From Macrotis lagotis (taxonomy: Eukaryota; Chordata; Mammalia; Peramelemorphia; Peramelidae): a stretch of DNA of 64,000 nt. Shown here piece by piece: positions 21,101-33,064 of the stretch (within the stretch, counting starts at the first letter, position 1; the number at the start of each line of letters is the position of its first letter). The stretch lies in assembly GCF_037893015.1 (NCBI RefSeq), contig NC_133658.1, positions 889,166,592-889,230,591 of the forward strand, in the 5' to 3' direction. The translations under genes and the position numbers were made by a program. The notes under the pieces were generated by a model. That model was not told the origin of the DNA. It made no database searches and saw only the letters and a program-made list of their open reading frames with translations.

Positions 21101-21489
21101 CAAGTTCCCCTTTTAGTTCTCTATGATCCTAGGAAACTGTCACCTTTAAAAAATTAATTAGCTTTAGAATTCAAATTGAGCAGAAGTCAAGTCAGTCTGG
21201 TAGCTCAATCTGTGACTGCTAGGAACTGCTATTTGGGAAGGAAAGGGAGGCCACCCAAGTGCACCAGAAGTCTTTCTTCATTAGCCCAGTATTGTAGAAT
21301 GTCACAGTCAGTAATCATATCAGGTTTCCAGCTACTAAATTCTTAGCATAACCTTGTTTGCCAGGGTCCTCTATTATAAAAAAGAAAATATGCACAGACA
21401 AAAACCTGCTGAGATCCTTGAAAGACACTGGCAAGATCTGAACTGGGTTTCTGTGTGTGTATGAGCTTTTATTTTTTTAAAAAATATTT

Positions 21490-21645
21490 TGGAGTTTTTT
21501 TTGATAAGGTAATGGGATTAAGTGACTTGCCTAAGGTCACACAGCTAGATAATTATTAAATGTCTGATTTTGGATTTGAACTCAAGTCCTCCTGACTCCA
21601 GAGCTGGTACTCTATACTTCGCCACCTAGCTGCCCCCCCCACTAT
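21490..21645 (-). mobile_element. WSINE1-like CORE-SINE
   Basis: Reverse copy with 'gggattaagtgacttgccta', 'aggtcacacagctagataat' and a head complement ending 'cgccacctagctgcccc'. 21650-22350 has no recognised repeat and only chance frames. Confidence 0.9.
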
Positions 21646-22354
21646 TAGCATTTAAAAGTGACTATCAAGTAGATTGATAGGTAAGTTAACAGTCTAATAT
21701 GTTACTCATACAGCATGGTGGTTCCAGAATTATTCCAATTATTTTTTCAAGCTATTTGAATAATTAAAACACAGTTTCATCTTTTTTAAAAAAACAAAAA
21801 CATTGTTGCATTGCTCCTGATATGAATTTGTGCCATGCTGAGAAGAGAGGGAGATTGGCAATGCCACCATTGCTTCTTAAGAATATTCTCTGGCTCCTGA
21901 AACTTTTCTTATTCAATATTCTTTTCCTTCTTCCTGCTCCTGCCCACCCTTGCTGAAAGGCCTCTGGGTTCATAAAACAACAAAATTATACTTTAAGCCC
22001 AGAAGAATCAAGAGACCTCAGTAGCAGCTCATTTCCTTTGCCTCTGAGCATACTGGCTGTAGACAAACTGATAAGATGGATAGTCTTAATCAGGATTTTG
22101 TATTTAGCTAAAGCACACACCCAAATCTCTCTCTGTCTGACACAGACACAGAGGCCCTTCCTTATCTCTTTCTTATTCACACCAGTGTGGGACCAAGAGG
22201 AACACACTGGGGACTGTCAGTGAAGACAAAAGGTAGACTTTGCTTGGCATCTGTGTCCCTGCATTGAGGGAGCCAAAGTGATGGGCTGAGGGACAGAGAT
22301 GGTACTGTAGGGAAAGGGAAAACTTGACAATTGGAGTCATAGAACCTTGTTTCA

Positions 22355-22490
22355 CCTTCCAGATCCAGATCCAGTTCAATCCCTGCCACATACTACTTGT
22401 GTGAACTTTGTCTATTTGCTTTACATCTCTGGGCCTCAGTTTCCTCATCTGTAAAATTCAGGCGCTGGACTAGATAACTTCCATAGTGAT
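22355..22490 (+). repeat. MIR3-type SINE
   Basis: 'ctgggcctcagtttcctcat' and 'tcaggcgctggactagataa' are the MIR/MIR3 core and tail. Confidence 0.8.
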
Positions 22491-22501
22491 TTCCTATTCT
22501 T

Positions 22502-22660
22502 TTTTTTAGGATTTTTGCAAGGCAAATGGGGTTAAGTGGCTTGCCTAAGGGCCACACAGCTAGGTAATTATTAAATGTCTGAGGTCAGATTTGAACTCAG
22601 GTCCTCCTGACTCCAAGGCCGGTGCTCTATCCACTGCACCACCTAGCCACCCCCCATGGC
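22502..22660 (-). mobile_element. WSINE1-like CORE-SINE
   Basis: Reverse copy ('ggatttttgcaaggcaaatg', 'ctatccactgcaccacctag') with 11-bp duplication ttcctattctt, 22491-22501 and 22661-22671. Inserted at the tail end of an older SINE of the same kind. Confidence 0.93.
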
Positions 22661-22670
22661 TTCCTATTCT

Positions 22671-22805
22671 TATTTGCAAGGCAATGGAATTGAGTGACTC
22701 ACCCAAGATCACACAGCTAGGTAATCAGTAAATGTCTGGGGCTAGACTTGAACTCAGGTCCTCCCAACCCCAGGGCTGGTTCTCTATCCGCCGTGCCACC
22801 CATAT
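22671..22805 (-). mobile_element. Older WSINE1-like CORE-SINE, same orientation
   Basis: 'ttgcaaggcaatggaattga', 'cccaagatcacacagctagg', head complement 'ctatccgccgtgccacccat'. More diverged than its neighbour. An AT-rich tract (22880-22975) follows. Confidence 0.88.
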
Positions 22806-23026
22806 GGTAACTTCCAACTCTGGATATCGGGTCTGATGACTCTAAGGGAGGGTGAGCAATGAGCTAAGAGGATACTCATTATTATTATTAATATAGATGT
22901 ATATGCATAGTGTTATATACTATATCATACATTAATATATATACACATATATACATACAAACACAAACATGTGATTATAAAAATTTAAGAACAAAATCAG
23001 GGAGGAAATTTCATCCTATTCTTCTA

Positions 23027-23275
23027 CAGTAATACCTGATATTTGTAGGGTGCCTTAAAGTTTGCAAAGTGGAACCACATATATTATTTCACTGAAACCT
23101 CATTATACCCTTAAAAGATAATTATAGGTATTATTTCCTCCATTTTACAGGTGAAGAAACTGAGGCTCATAAAACTGAAGGGATATGTTACAATGGTTAA
23201 AGGTGAGGACTGAGGTCAAAGATCAGATTTACATCCAGACTCCAAATGCAGAATTCATTATATTGTGCTCCCTCT
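23027..23275 (-). repeat. THER1/MIR-type SINE
   Basis: 'tttgtagggtgccttaaagt', 'ttgcaaagtggaaccacata' and 'ccattttacaggtgaagaaa' form the THER1 complement. A plus-strand THER1 piece lies at 23403-23515. 23516-24470 is unassigned, with no frame supported as a gene. Confidence 0.8.
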
Positions 23276-24477
23276 CATAAAATGGGAATTGTCCTGGTAC
23301 AGATAGACCAAAGGGTTGGCAAGATTGCCTTTCTTCCTAACTGTCACACTAATTATGTTTATTAGTGAAATGTAGCTAGTGTGATCATGATCAATTTAGT
23401 TTTTCTATTATAGGTTTCCATTTCCTCATTTAGAAAATAGGGATAAAAATATGTACCCTTAGAACCTCCTAGACTTATTGTCAGGAAAGAACTTTGTAAA
23501 CCTTAAAACATTTCTTAGTGTGAATTGTTTTCTGCTTCTTTGAAAAAAATATTGTATTTGCCAAGTGAAGGGGTCTTGAATGAACAAAGTCACTTTGGTT
23601 ATGTCATAGAGGTAGATCTATAGGGTCCACTCCAGAGCGTCCATCCTGGAAATTTCTGGGGATTCCAGTATGGGGGCGGGGATTCAATGCTTTTATTTTT
23701 GAGGATGATAAACTTGTCTCACCTGTAGCCCACTGCTTAAAAGACTGTAGAAATTCTGTTCCTGCTATAATCCTTCCTGTTCTAACCCCATAACAGTGGG
23801 AGGAGGGTGGCATGCCATGTGAGTTAAAAGTGATCTTCAATCGGACTTCTTTGGCCCTCCCAGGTAATATCATGCAACTCAGAGACATTTAGCAAGGGGT
23901 AGGAGATGGGCTGGTCCTTCAGGCATAATGGTGACCTTGACCATGCGATAGCTACTTTATGAGAAATCAACCAGATAGTCTTGTCCCTTGGTCCCTGGCT
24001 TCCTTAACTATTTTTGTATTTTTTCTTTTCTAGCTTAACTGAACTTGTATCTCTCCTGAGATGGATGTTTCCAGACTTGGAGGTAACCTTGTTGAGTTGG
24101 AGAACCTGAGCTCAATAAGTGGAGACTTCTTTGGAGAGGATGGCCACTGACAAGGCTGGTATTTTTTTTAGTGGACATGCCAACAATTGATTGGACAGTA
24201 TGAAGTCAAGAAGAAATATTACATGTCTAATGAGTAGTCCTGTAGGCCACTTTGTGTTCTGAGATTTAAATAATAACTTTCCAGGAGATTATAATGGTGC
24301 TTAAAATTTGTTACTGATTACTGCTTTAAGACATTCTCTTCATATATACTGAACGTATATATACTGCAAGTCTCAATAAGCAGATACACTTTGTGCATAC
24401 ACAAGAGCCCTGTTACAGTTGTTTAACATTTCTTCCATATGTAGGAATAAAAGTCCAGATTCATATGGTGCATTGAG

Positions 24478-24803
24478 GATGCCTGGAACTCTTTCCCTCT
24501 TTATCCTCATTACTGACCTCCTTGCTTTGCTTCAAATCCCAATTAAAATCCTACCTTCCACAGGAAGCCTTTCCTAATTCTCTTAATTCTAGTGCTCTCC
24601 ATAATTTATTTCCTATTTTTCAAACACACACACACGCACACACACACACACACACGTGTGTGTGTGCGTGTGTGTGTGTTTGTTGTTGCCTGAATTAGAT
24701 TGTGAACTCCTTGAGGGCAAGGATTATATTTTGTCTCTTTTTGTATTCCTAGTGCTTAGCTGTGTATGGCATGTTGTAAGCACTTAATGATTGTTTATTG
24801 ATT
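24478..24803 (+). mobile_element. L2 LINE 3' end with CA/TG insertion
   Basis: 'cttccacaggaagcctttcc', then after a microsatellite 'gattgtgaactccttgaggg', 'caaggattatattttgtctc' and 'tgattgtttattgattga'. One of the clearest L2 ends here. A second L2 terminus follows at 24805-24940 ('ccccagcacctagcacagaa'). Confidence 0.9.
24624..24680. repeat. (CA)n(TG)n palindrome
   Basis: A CA tract with one CG interruption meets a TG tract with the mirrored interruption (cgcacaca and tgtgtgcg), giving a self-complementary stem of about 25 bp. Confidence 0.93.
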
Positions 24804-25009
24804 GACTCCTTACCACTAGGCTTCTACTATTCGCTCTTCTTGGAATGGCCTCTTCTTCTCTCAATCTTCAGTAGACGGTGAGCTTCGTATTTTTATTCGT
24901 CTTTGTCTCCCCAGCACCTAGCACAGAATCTGTGGATAGAGTAAGGGACTGGACTGGTGATTTCCTCAATGTAGGGAGCTCCAGGATGAGTTTCCTCTGT
25001 GACCATGGA

Positions 25010-25165
25010 TATGTTCTACTGATCCTCATTTTGTCATCTGTAAAAATAGGGACAATAATGCAGTAGTAATAACTGCAGATGTCTCTGAGGCTCAAATGAG
25101 ATCATATTAGTATGAAATTCACTTTTCAAAACTTTTTATAAATGTCAGTAATCATAATTATTCCT
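25010..25165 (+). repeat. THER1/MIR-type SINE
   Basis: 'gatcctcattttgtcatctg', 'taaaaatagggacaataatg', 'tctgaggctcaaatgagatc', ending 'ttataaatgtcagtaatcat'. 25170-26040 is unassigned. Confidence 0.82.
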
Positions 25166-26043
25166 CTGCAAGCAGGGAATGTTCTTTAATATTTTTGGCC
25201 CTAGAACAACGTTCCTCAAGTAGGGACGGTAGATGTGCCCCAAAGCGTGTGTGATTAATCAATTAGAGAGTGGCTAGATGGGTCATATCCTACCTTCCTT
25301 CTGATTGCCAATCATGGAGCTTGTCTCTAATCAACTACCAGAGCCTTTATCCATTACTGCTCAAACCTTCTGTTCCCTCCCTCTGCTGCTACCATCCCCC
25401 CTTTAGCCTAATTCTTATTCAGGCACCTATAGGAGGTGTCATAGAAAAAATTCCTACCTCCTTTCCTTCTTCCCTCATCCCAGTACATCCACTGTGGTAT
25501 AAGAAAAGAAAAAGACTGTTAATGTTGTAAAAGTCTGTAGATCATTGCTCTGGAGATGCAAATACAGTAAACATCCTGTAAATATTTTTTTGAATAAATA
25601 AGACAAAGTATCTGTTTTTAGGGAAGACAATATCTTGATTCTAGGATGCCAGGTGTTATAGATGTACCCAAAGGAGAGAGCTCAAATACTCCATCTTTCA
25701 ACCTCTGGAGTTACAGAACCTCCTCATAATAAAGTAAGGAATTACTTTAGGACTTTCTTACTGTCTCACCCCTAGGTCCAGACAACTGGTCTCTTCCACT
25801 TCACCACAAGCAGAAGAGAATCCCCAGGTAACCACATAGACTAATTTTGCCCAGAGGGATAGCATAGGGTACTCAGCCAGATATAGCTTCTTATTTTTGC
25901 CTCCCACAGCGGCAGCAAAGATTGCTTAAGTTCATCCTCATATCTTAAAGGTGGGTTGTGCTGGTCTGTAAGGACCCTCCCTGAGTTGCTTTGGGAATGT
26001 GATGCAGACAAATAAAGGAAAGAGAAGAGAAAAAGTTTTTGTT

Positions 26044-26275
26044 AAGAGCCTGTCTTGTATCAGCCACTGTGCTATTTACTTTGCAAATATGATTTCATTT
26101 GATTCTTACAACAATCATGTGGGATATTCTCCTCATTTCACAGTTGAGGAAACTGAGGCAGAAGTTAAGTGACTTTCCCAAGGTCAGACAGCTGGTAAGT
26201 ATCTGAGATGGCATTTGGACTCAGATCTTATTGATTCTAGCCCCAATTCTCTAACGATTGTGCTACCTGCTGCCT
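26044..26275 (-). repeat. MIR-type SINE
   Basis: 'tatcagccactgtgctattt', 'tcacagttgaggaaactgag', 'cccaaggtcagacagctggt', 'attgtgctacctgctgcct'. The frames at 26184-26495 and 26215-26421 are shadows in SINE/L3 DNA. Confidence 0.85.
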
Positions 26276-26324
26276 CATCCTTCTTGCATGAGATGCCCAG
26301 AGGAAGTATATTAGGGTGGAACTT

Positions 26325-26512
26325 TGAAAGATCACAGAATCCTAGAACTTCAGAATTGGAAGGGGCCTCAAACCCTAGTTCACTCCTGCCTAAACTGAGA
26401 ATCCTCTCTGTAGACAAATAGTCTGTGTCCTTATTGAAGCATCTCCTTTGACTGGTCATCCAACAGCAACTCATTCCTTTGTGGGCCAGCTTCAATGATT
26501 AGGAAGACATCA
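26325..26512 (-). mobile_element. L3/CR1 LINE 3' terminus
   Basis: 'atcacagaatcctagaactt' and 'cagaattggaaggggcctca' form the complement of the CR1/L3 3' end, continuing to 'cttcaatgattaggaagac'. Confidence 0.8.
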
Positions 26513-26527
26513 AACATGCCACCTCCA

Positions 26528-26625
26528 ATTTAGACTGTAAACCTGTTGAGGGCAGGAACTTTTTAAATTTTATTTTGTTTACAAGACACCCTGCACATTG
26601 CCTACTACATACTGGGCACTTTAAT
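26528..26625 (+). mobile_element. L2 LINE 3' terminus
   Basis: 'tagactgtaaacctgttgag', 'ggcaggaactttttaaattt' and 'cctactacatactgggcac' match the L2 end. Confidence 0.8.
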
Positions 26626-26629
26626 ATCA

Positions 26630-27560
26630 AAAACCTTTAATGAAGTTTGTGCACAGGCTAAGTGCTGAGGGTACAAAGAAAGGCAAGATCTGTCCCTGGC
26701 TTCAAGGAACTTACATTCTAATGGGAGAGATAACATACAAACAACTATGCACAAATGGGATGTATACACAGTAAATTGGAAATGATTTTGGGGGGGGGCA
26801 TTAGCATTGAGGGGGTCCAGAAAAGAATCTTCCTGAGGAAGGTTGAATTTTAGTGGAGACCTGAAACCAAGGAAACCAGAAGTCATCGATGAAGAAGAAG
26901 AATATTCTAGGTATGGAGTCCAGTCAGTGAAAATAGCTGGGATTGAGAGTTGGAGTGGAGACCAGTGTCACTGGACTGGGGTGTACATGGAGGGGATTAA
27001 AGTTTAAGAAGATTGTAAAGGTAGGAGAGGGCTAGATTATGAAGGATTTTAAAGTCAAACAGGATTTTATATTTTATATTATAAGCTATTATGTTATAAT
27101 TATATATTATATAATACATACCATATTTATAACACATGATTTATATATTAATAATATAGATTATGATTTATATATTCATAGATAAGGAGTATTTGGAATT
27201 TATTGAGTTGGGGGAGCAAACTGGTTGGCCTCGTGCTTTAGGAAAAGTACTTTAGAGGTAGAATAAGGGATGGATTAGAGTAGGAACCCACTTGAGACCC
27301 TCAGGAGGCTCCTCCAGGCATGAGCTGATAAGGGTCTGCACCAGGGAGGGGGCAATTTCAGAGATATTACATAGGTGAAACTGGTAGGCTTTGGTAACGG
27401 ACTATTTATGGGCCATGAGAGATAGTGAGAAGTTGAGGTGGACAAAAATGCCTGCTGATTGATTGTATAATGTCTGCGTTGCTATGGAGATGAGATGCTA
27501 TCCCAGTTAGTGATATTTTTGAATTTGGACTTCTGGGATGCAACTTGCTGAGATTTCTGG
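26630..27560 (-). repeat. Long ancient dispersed repeat (L2-complement-like)
   Basis: 'cttcaaggaacttacattct', 'aaccagaagtcatcgatgaa', 'gaccagtgtcactggactgg', 'attatgaaggattttaaagt', 'ctgcaccagggagggggcaa' and 'ggctttggtaacggactatt' match, from memory, a widespread mammalian repeat partly equal to reversed L2. The best-preserved copy in the window. Interrupted by an AT-rich tract (27059-27185). 27561-28030 is unassigned. Confidence 0.55.
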
Positions 27561-28032
27561 GTGAGAGGAGATGTAGGGAGTTTTTGGTTTTTTCCCCCTG
27601 ACTTGGGGGTCTTTTAACCCCAAGGCAATGGTCAGACATTGCCACCATCTCTCCCTCTGTGGTTTTCTGCTCTTTTCTTCTGGAGACTTTGGCAGACTAT
27701 CTACTGCTGCAGTTACTGGTATTTTAGATGAGCTAAAAGAAATAGGGCCTCGGTGACAGCAAAGAGCTAAGAGGGATGGTTGGTGAGATAATGCAAGTGG
27801 CTCTCCAACACACCTTTGTCCCTTGTCTTTGTTCTGGGAAAGGAAGCAATTCTCATTAACAGGCTAGCTTCTCCTTGAGCAGGTTGTCCTGACTTTGTTC
27901 TTACAAGGAGGAGGGAGTTAAAATTAGATGGGATTCTGCCTTTGTAGTCATATATGCAAACCACTTACTGAATTTGTCCACATGAACTTTTCCCTCCTAT
28001 TGCTTACTGTCCTTTCCTTGTTATGGCATCAC

Positions 28033-28034
28033 TC

Positions 28035-28079
<45 letters not shown>

Positions 28080-28298
28080 TTATCTATCTATCATCTGTCT
28101 ATCTATTCTTCTTTCTTTATTGATCTGTTCTTCTACTAGCCATCTCTTTCTCAGTCTCTATCTTGTCTCTGTCTCTCTCTCTCTTTCACTCTCGCTGTCT
28201 TTCAGTCTCTCTGTCTCCCCTCTCTCTGTCTCTGTCATCTCTATCTATTCCTCTTTATTTATCTGTTCTTCTACTAGCCATCTCTCTTTCTCAGTCTC

Positions 28299-28360
<62 letters not shown>

Positions 28361-28368
28361 TTCTTTTT
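28033..28368 (+). repeat. Pyrimidine microsatellite complex with internal duplication
   Basis: (TCTA)n at 28033-28095, CT-rich text, then (TC)n about 28300-28360. The segment 28101-28161 ('gttcttctactagccatctc') recurs at 28243-28301, a duplication with a 142-bp period. The serine/leucine-rich frames are spurious. Confidence 0.95.
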
Positions 28369-28371
28369 TGC

Positions 28372-28630
28372 AATTAGGTAGCACAATGGGGAGAGTTCTG
28401 GCCCTAGAATCATGTTGATCTGAATGCCATCTGGTTTCAGGTACTTACTAACTCTGTGACCCTGAATAAGTCAATTAATTTTTATCTGCCTTAGTTTCCT
28501 CCACTGTTAATTGAGGATAATTATAGCACCTACCTCACAGTGTTGTGGGAATCAAATGAAATAACATTTGAAAAGTATTTAGCACAGTGCTAGTAAACTA
28601 TAGGTGCTTAATAAATGCATATTCCTTTAT
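28372..28630 (+). repeat. MIR/THER1 CORE-SINE, near full length
   Basis: Head 'ggtagcacaatggggagagt', core 'taactctgtgaccctgaata', 'cctacctcacagtgttgtgg', 'gtgcttaataaatgcatatt'. A second MIR core is at 28715-28855. 28856-29215 is unassigned. Confidence 0.88.
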
Positions 28631-29215
28631 CTTACTCCCTCCTTATATATCTATCAGATCACTATAGATTTAGAGCTGGAAAGTACATTAGGAATCCTCT
28701 GTTTTGGGAAGGGGGTGGTATAGGAAGAAGAATATTGGATTTGGAGTTAGAAAGCATGGATTCAAATCTTAGCTTTGTCACTCACTACTAAAGTAACCCT
28801 GGACAAGTCACTTAACCTCTATGGGCTTCTCCTCTATATAATGCCTTTTCCAGGTTTACTTCCCCAAAATTGAGGAGTACTACTCTTTTCAGAGCTCTGG
28901 GGACTGGGATTTTCTAGGACTGTTCACAAGTCCCCATCTCTGTTCTCCACCTTGATTATCAGAAAGATTATTAGCTTTTAGAAAAGGTATTTATTAAGCA
29001 AATATTTGAAAGATATGAAGACAGGAATATTCCCTTAAATTGGGGTTATATTCTTTCTTTGCACATTCTCCCCGGAGAGAATGGGGTTAAACTTAGTGAA
29101 CACATGTGGCAAATTCATAGCTCTGGTTGTTGGAAATTCTTTTCTCACTTTGTGAAGCCCTCATGAAATTCCTCTTCATTTTAGATTTCTTCTGAGATCT
29201 CAGGGTAGTAGCTCT

Positions 29216-29560
29216 TGGGACAGCGAGGTGACTCAGTGGATAGAGCACTGTCCTTAGAATCAGGAGGATGGAAGTTCAAATCCTACCTCAGACACTTGAT
29301 ACTTATTAACTGTGTGATCTTGGGCAAGTCACTTAATCTTGATTGTCTCCCATCCAGGGCCATCTGCAGTTGTCCCGATTCCTATCTGGCCAATGGACCC
29401 AGAGGGCTCTGGAGGAGAAAGTGAGTCTGGTAACTTAGCACAGCTAAGTGCTAAGCTAAGTCACAGCTGGTGACTTCAATCAAATTTAATTCATGTGCTT
29501 GTCATGGCATTACCTTCCTGAGGTTATGATCTGCTTTGATAATGAAGGACAAACATCAGG
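29216..29560 (+). repeat. Long CORE-SINE, tail type A
   Basis: Complete: 'gaggtgactcagtggataga', 'cagacacttgatacttatta', 'caatggacccagagggctct', and end 'gataatgaaggacaaacatc'. A small local duplication of 'ctaagt' units near 29440 lengthens the tail. 29561-30070 is unassigned. Confidence 0.92.
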
Positions 29561-30071
29561 GTAGGTGCTCTTACATAGTTCTGAAGTTACCTTTCTTCAG
29601 TGTATTGAGTCTGTCCTTAGCAAATATTTCTACTTCTTAGGCATACTTTTATTTAGTCACTGCTGCTCAGGGGTCAATGATACTAGCTCCTGTGGGAACT
29701 CCAGATCTTATTATCCTTTGAAGTTCACAAGGTTATCACCTGGTCAATGGTAGAGGGAGAATCTCAGTTTACTCTACATCTACTGCAAGTTCTGATTTCA
29801 ACTTCAGGGAACAATATGCTGCTCTCAGGCTAAACTCATCACCTCTAATCTCAACACTATGGCAGCTAACTCAAACCTTGATTGATACTAGCTCAATGTG
29901 TCTCCTCTCCTCTCCCCTCTGATTGGAGGGCTGGAGGGAAGTGTCAAACTCCTTTCAATTCCATCCTTTATTAAGGGCAGAAACTCTCAGATCACTCCAC
30001 TTGGGTTCAACTCCTTGGAACAAGATTTCCCTGAGTCAAGGGTCCCTTGGGATCCAGTCCCTCCATCTTCC

Positions 30072-30255
30072 TCTATAAGATTGTAAACTCTTTGAGGGTA
30101 AGGACTATCTTTCTTTTCATTAATTGTATCTTCAGTTAGGACAGTGTCTGAATAGCTATCTCTATCTCTATATGTCCACATCTATTGTTAGATACTGATA
30201 GAAGTATCCATATCTTGTCTAGATATCTTAATATATGCTTATTGGATTGAATTGG
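30072..30255 (+). mobile_element. L2 LINE 3' end
   Basis: 'agattgtaaactctttgagg', 'gtaaggactatctttctttt' and, after a TATC-rich insertion, 'atatatgcttattggattga'. 30256-30640 is unassigned. Confidence 0.75.
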
Positions 30256-30657
30256 GAGTGAACAAGCAAAGTTTGATCTTTTCCTACCAAAGGCAATTCT
30301 CATCAATAGTCTTTCTCTGCTGGATTTATCTCCCATCGACTAGTCTGCTACTGGAATAAAAGATTTCAAATTGACTTGGGTACATTGTATATGTAGGCCT
30401 AGAGGCAAGGATTTGATAGAGTCAGATCATACCAGTTCTGTTGAGAGCTGATTATTAAATTTAATCAGCCAATGTTACAAATCAGGACTTGATTTATTGA
30501 TTTATTGTTTTGTTGGTTGTCCAGACTTTAAAAAGTGATGTAAAAATGTTAAGCATGCAAATTAAATTTGCATGTGTGTTAAATATACATTATTTTGGGA
30601 AGTCAATTATTAAATACTCACCAGCACACCTTGGCTCACAGTTACATTTGGTTCTTT

Positions 30658-30793
30658 TGTTTGTAGGTTTTTTTTTTTTTTTGCAAGGCAAATGGGGTTA
30701 AGTGGCTTGCCCAAGGCCACATGGCTAGGTAATTATTAAGTGTCTGAGACCGGATTTGAACCCAGGTACTCCACTGTGCCACCTAGCTGCCCC
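30658..30793 (-). mobile_element. WSINE1-like CORE-SINE with internal deletion
   Basis: Reverse copy lacking about 20 bp before the head complement ('caggtactccactgtgccac'). Target duplication acatttggttcttt (30644-30657) and acatttgattcttt (30794-30807), one mismatch. Confidence 0.93.
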
Positions 30794-30979
30794 ACATTTG
30801 ATTCTTTCAAGTCAATTCTAATACAATTTCCTATGCTTGGTCATCTATCTTCACTCAATCATTAAGCACTTAACTTCTCCCAAATTGACAAAAGAAGTGG
30901 TCATGCCTAGTTCATGGTCAGTTGATTTATTCAATAGAGAAGTTGGAACTTTTTGTTTTTTACATTAATTGGAGTGTGG

Positions 30980-31155
30980 CTCCCTGTAAAAGAATGAGCC
31001 TGGATTAAATGACCTCTAAGACTGCTTCTAACTCAAACCCTATGTGTGATCTAGACCAATCGCTTCATTTTAAAGATGGGGCCCTTAATGGAGCAACTTG
31101 TATAGGGTCATGTAGGAAGTAAAATAGAGCCAGAATTTTAACTCAGGTCCTCTGT
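30980..31155. repeat. MIR3 tail (+) and MIR complement (-)
   Basis: 'gcctggattaaatgacctct' (plus), then 'cattttaaagatggggccct' and 'tttaactcaggtcctctgtc' (minus). Confidence 0.6.
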
Positions 31156-31316
31156 CTTTTTTTTTTGCATTTTAATTAGAGAAAGAGATGATCTAAATAT
31201 GTTAAAAGTTAGTGAAAACTTACTTAAATTGCTACTCAAGCCAATAATTAAAAAAAAAGATAAAAGAGGACACACTTGATAATTGCCAATTGAAACTTAA
31301 ATATAAAATGATTCAA

Positions 31317-31346
31317 GGAGAGAGAGAGAGAGAGAGAGAGAGAGGA
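31317..31346. repeat. (GA)n microsatellite
   Basis: About 13 AG units. The DNA 31347-31850 is unassigned. 31850-32010 is the ancient dispersed repeat ('gccctcaaggaatttatagt'). Confidence 0.95.
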
Positions 31347-32267
31347 AGAATACCCTTCAGAATGGGGTGACCTTGGCCTCTAGTGGTAGCTGATTTTACA
31401 GGGTTTTGTGCAAGATGATTTTTTTCTGGGCCAAAACTACCCTTAGTTTCAGGGACCTAGAGAGATAAACACAGGAAGATTTCTAACTAATGAACTTGAG
31501 AAAGACAAAATATCCTTCATTGCCAGTTAAGTGGCCTCAAGATGTGTTGAGAGGACACCTGAAGACCTTGGGGAATTAAAACTGTGATAGGTACAGAACA
31601 ATTTTCCCTTGAGAATTTATATTTATATTTGTTTTTATTTATAGTCATTGTGTCAAAGACTCTCCTGACATGAATGACATTGGGGAATTGGGAAAGATGA
31701 CAAAAGAATCAAACATCACAGCATGGAATATTTGGCCAAGATCATCTGATTTGAGAGCAACCTTGAGTCTCTCATTCTTGTGTACTGGTCACTAAGGTGA
31801 AAGAGCAGAAGGAAGAATGGACTGGGAATCAGAGGATCTACACTGTGATGGTCAACAAACAGCTATTAAATAGTTACCATGTGTTAGACTTTTGTGCTAA
31901 AGTGCTGGGGGGTATAAAGAAAGGGGGAAAACAGCCCCTGCCCTCAAGGAATTTATAGTCTATCAAAGGGGGGGCAATCTGTAAGATGTAATTAGGTACA
32001 TTTTCTCTCTTTCTCTCTCTGACTATCTTTCTATATACATACAGACTTTCATATAGCCATATATGATGTAGAGGTAAGATGTAAAGATATAAATAGGTAT
32101 GTATTTGCATATGTACCTCAGATCTTATATCTTCTTACATATTACATGTACACATTATAGATATTTGTAAATATTTGGAGGGAGAGAGACAGAGAGAGAA
32201 ACTTAACCCGGGCATTCCATGTTCTAAAGTCATTCAGTTCCTCATTCATCACACCACATGATCTTTT

Positions 32268-32510
32268 TTTATGGTTGAATCATTTTTTTAGTCATATCTG
32301 ACTCTTTATAACCTTATTTGGGGTCTTCTTGACAGATACTGGAGTGATTGATCATTTACTTTTCCAGCTCATTTTACAGATGAGGAAACTGAGGTGCAGT
32401 GATTTGCTCAGGGTCATCCAGTTAATAAGTGTCTGAGACTGGATTTGAACTCAGGAAGAGGAGACTTTCTGCCCAGAACTCTATCCACTGTATCACCTAT
32501 GTTCTCTAGT
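32268..32510 (-). repeat. Long CORE-SINE, tail type B
   Basis: 'tagtcatatctgactcttta', 'cttgacagatactggagtga', 'cagatgaggaaactgaggtg', 'ctatccactgtatcacctat'. The tail has the BovB-like motifs. Confidence 0.9.
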
Positions 32511-32555
32511 TCATAATAATATGGACAAATGCTTTATTAAAAAGAGGAAAAATAA

Positions 32556-32740
32556 AAATAATAATTAATAATAATAATAAATAATAGCAGCTAGCTTTTT
32601 ATGTTTGCAAAACATTTTCAGTACCCTATCTTATTTGCTCCTAGGAAGGAGGAGCTATTGCTTTTCACTATTTACAGAAGAGGAAACAGGCTGAAAGACT
32701 TATCTAGCTAGTAAGTGTTTGAGGCAGAATTTAAACTTAA
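32556..32740 (-). repeat. MIR-type SINE with (AAT)n
   Basis: (AAT)n at the left, then 'tttatgtttgcaaaacattt' and 'ggctgaaagacttatctagc'. A decayed L2 end follows (32765-32885, 'ccttagggcagggatcatat'). Confidence 0.7.
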
Positions 32741-33064
32741 TGCATGTAGATGTCTTATTTCTCTAAGAAAATTCTTTCTCCTAGAGTTTCCTTAGGGCAG
32801 GGATCATATATTGCTTTTTTATCCCTTGTAGCGCATATCTTGGGCCTGGATTTCTAATAGGTACTTGGTTTGAACATTTGATATGTCACTGAGCCTTAGT
32901 ATTTCTTAGTTTCTGAAGGCAGGTGGCGTTCTTTGCTATTTTATGGATTCAGAGCCCAACTGATTTGACTTGCCACAGCCATTTGGTGAATTGCTTATAG
33001 AGCTTGGAATGGATTCAGAAGTTTTTCTAGTCAGCAGGCTATATTACCTGCCATTCTGGATAGG

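Noticed and set aside
27928-28377. 149-codon Ser/Leu-rich frame
   Set aside because: Created by TCTA and TC microsatellites.
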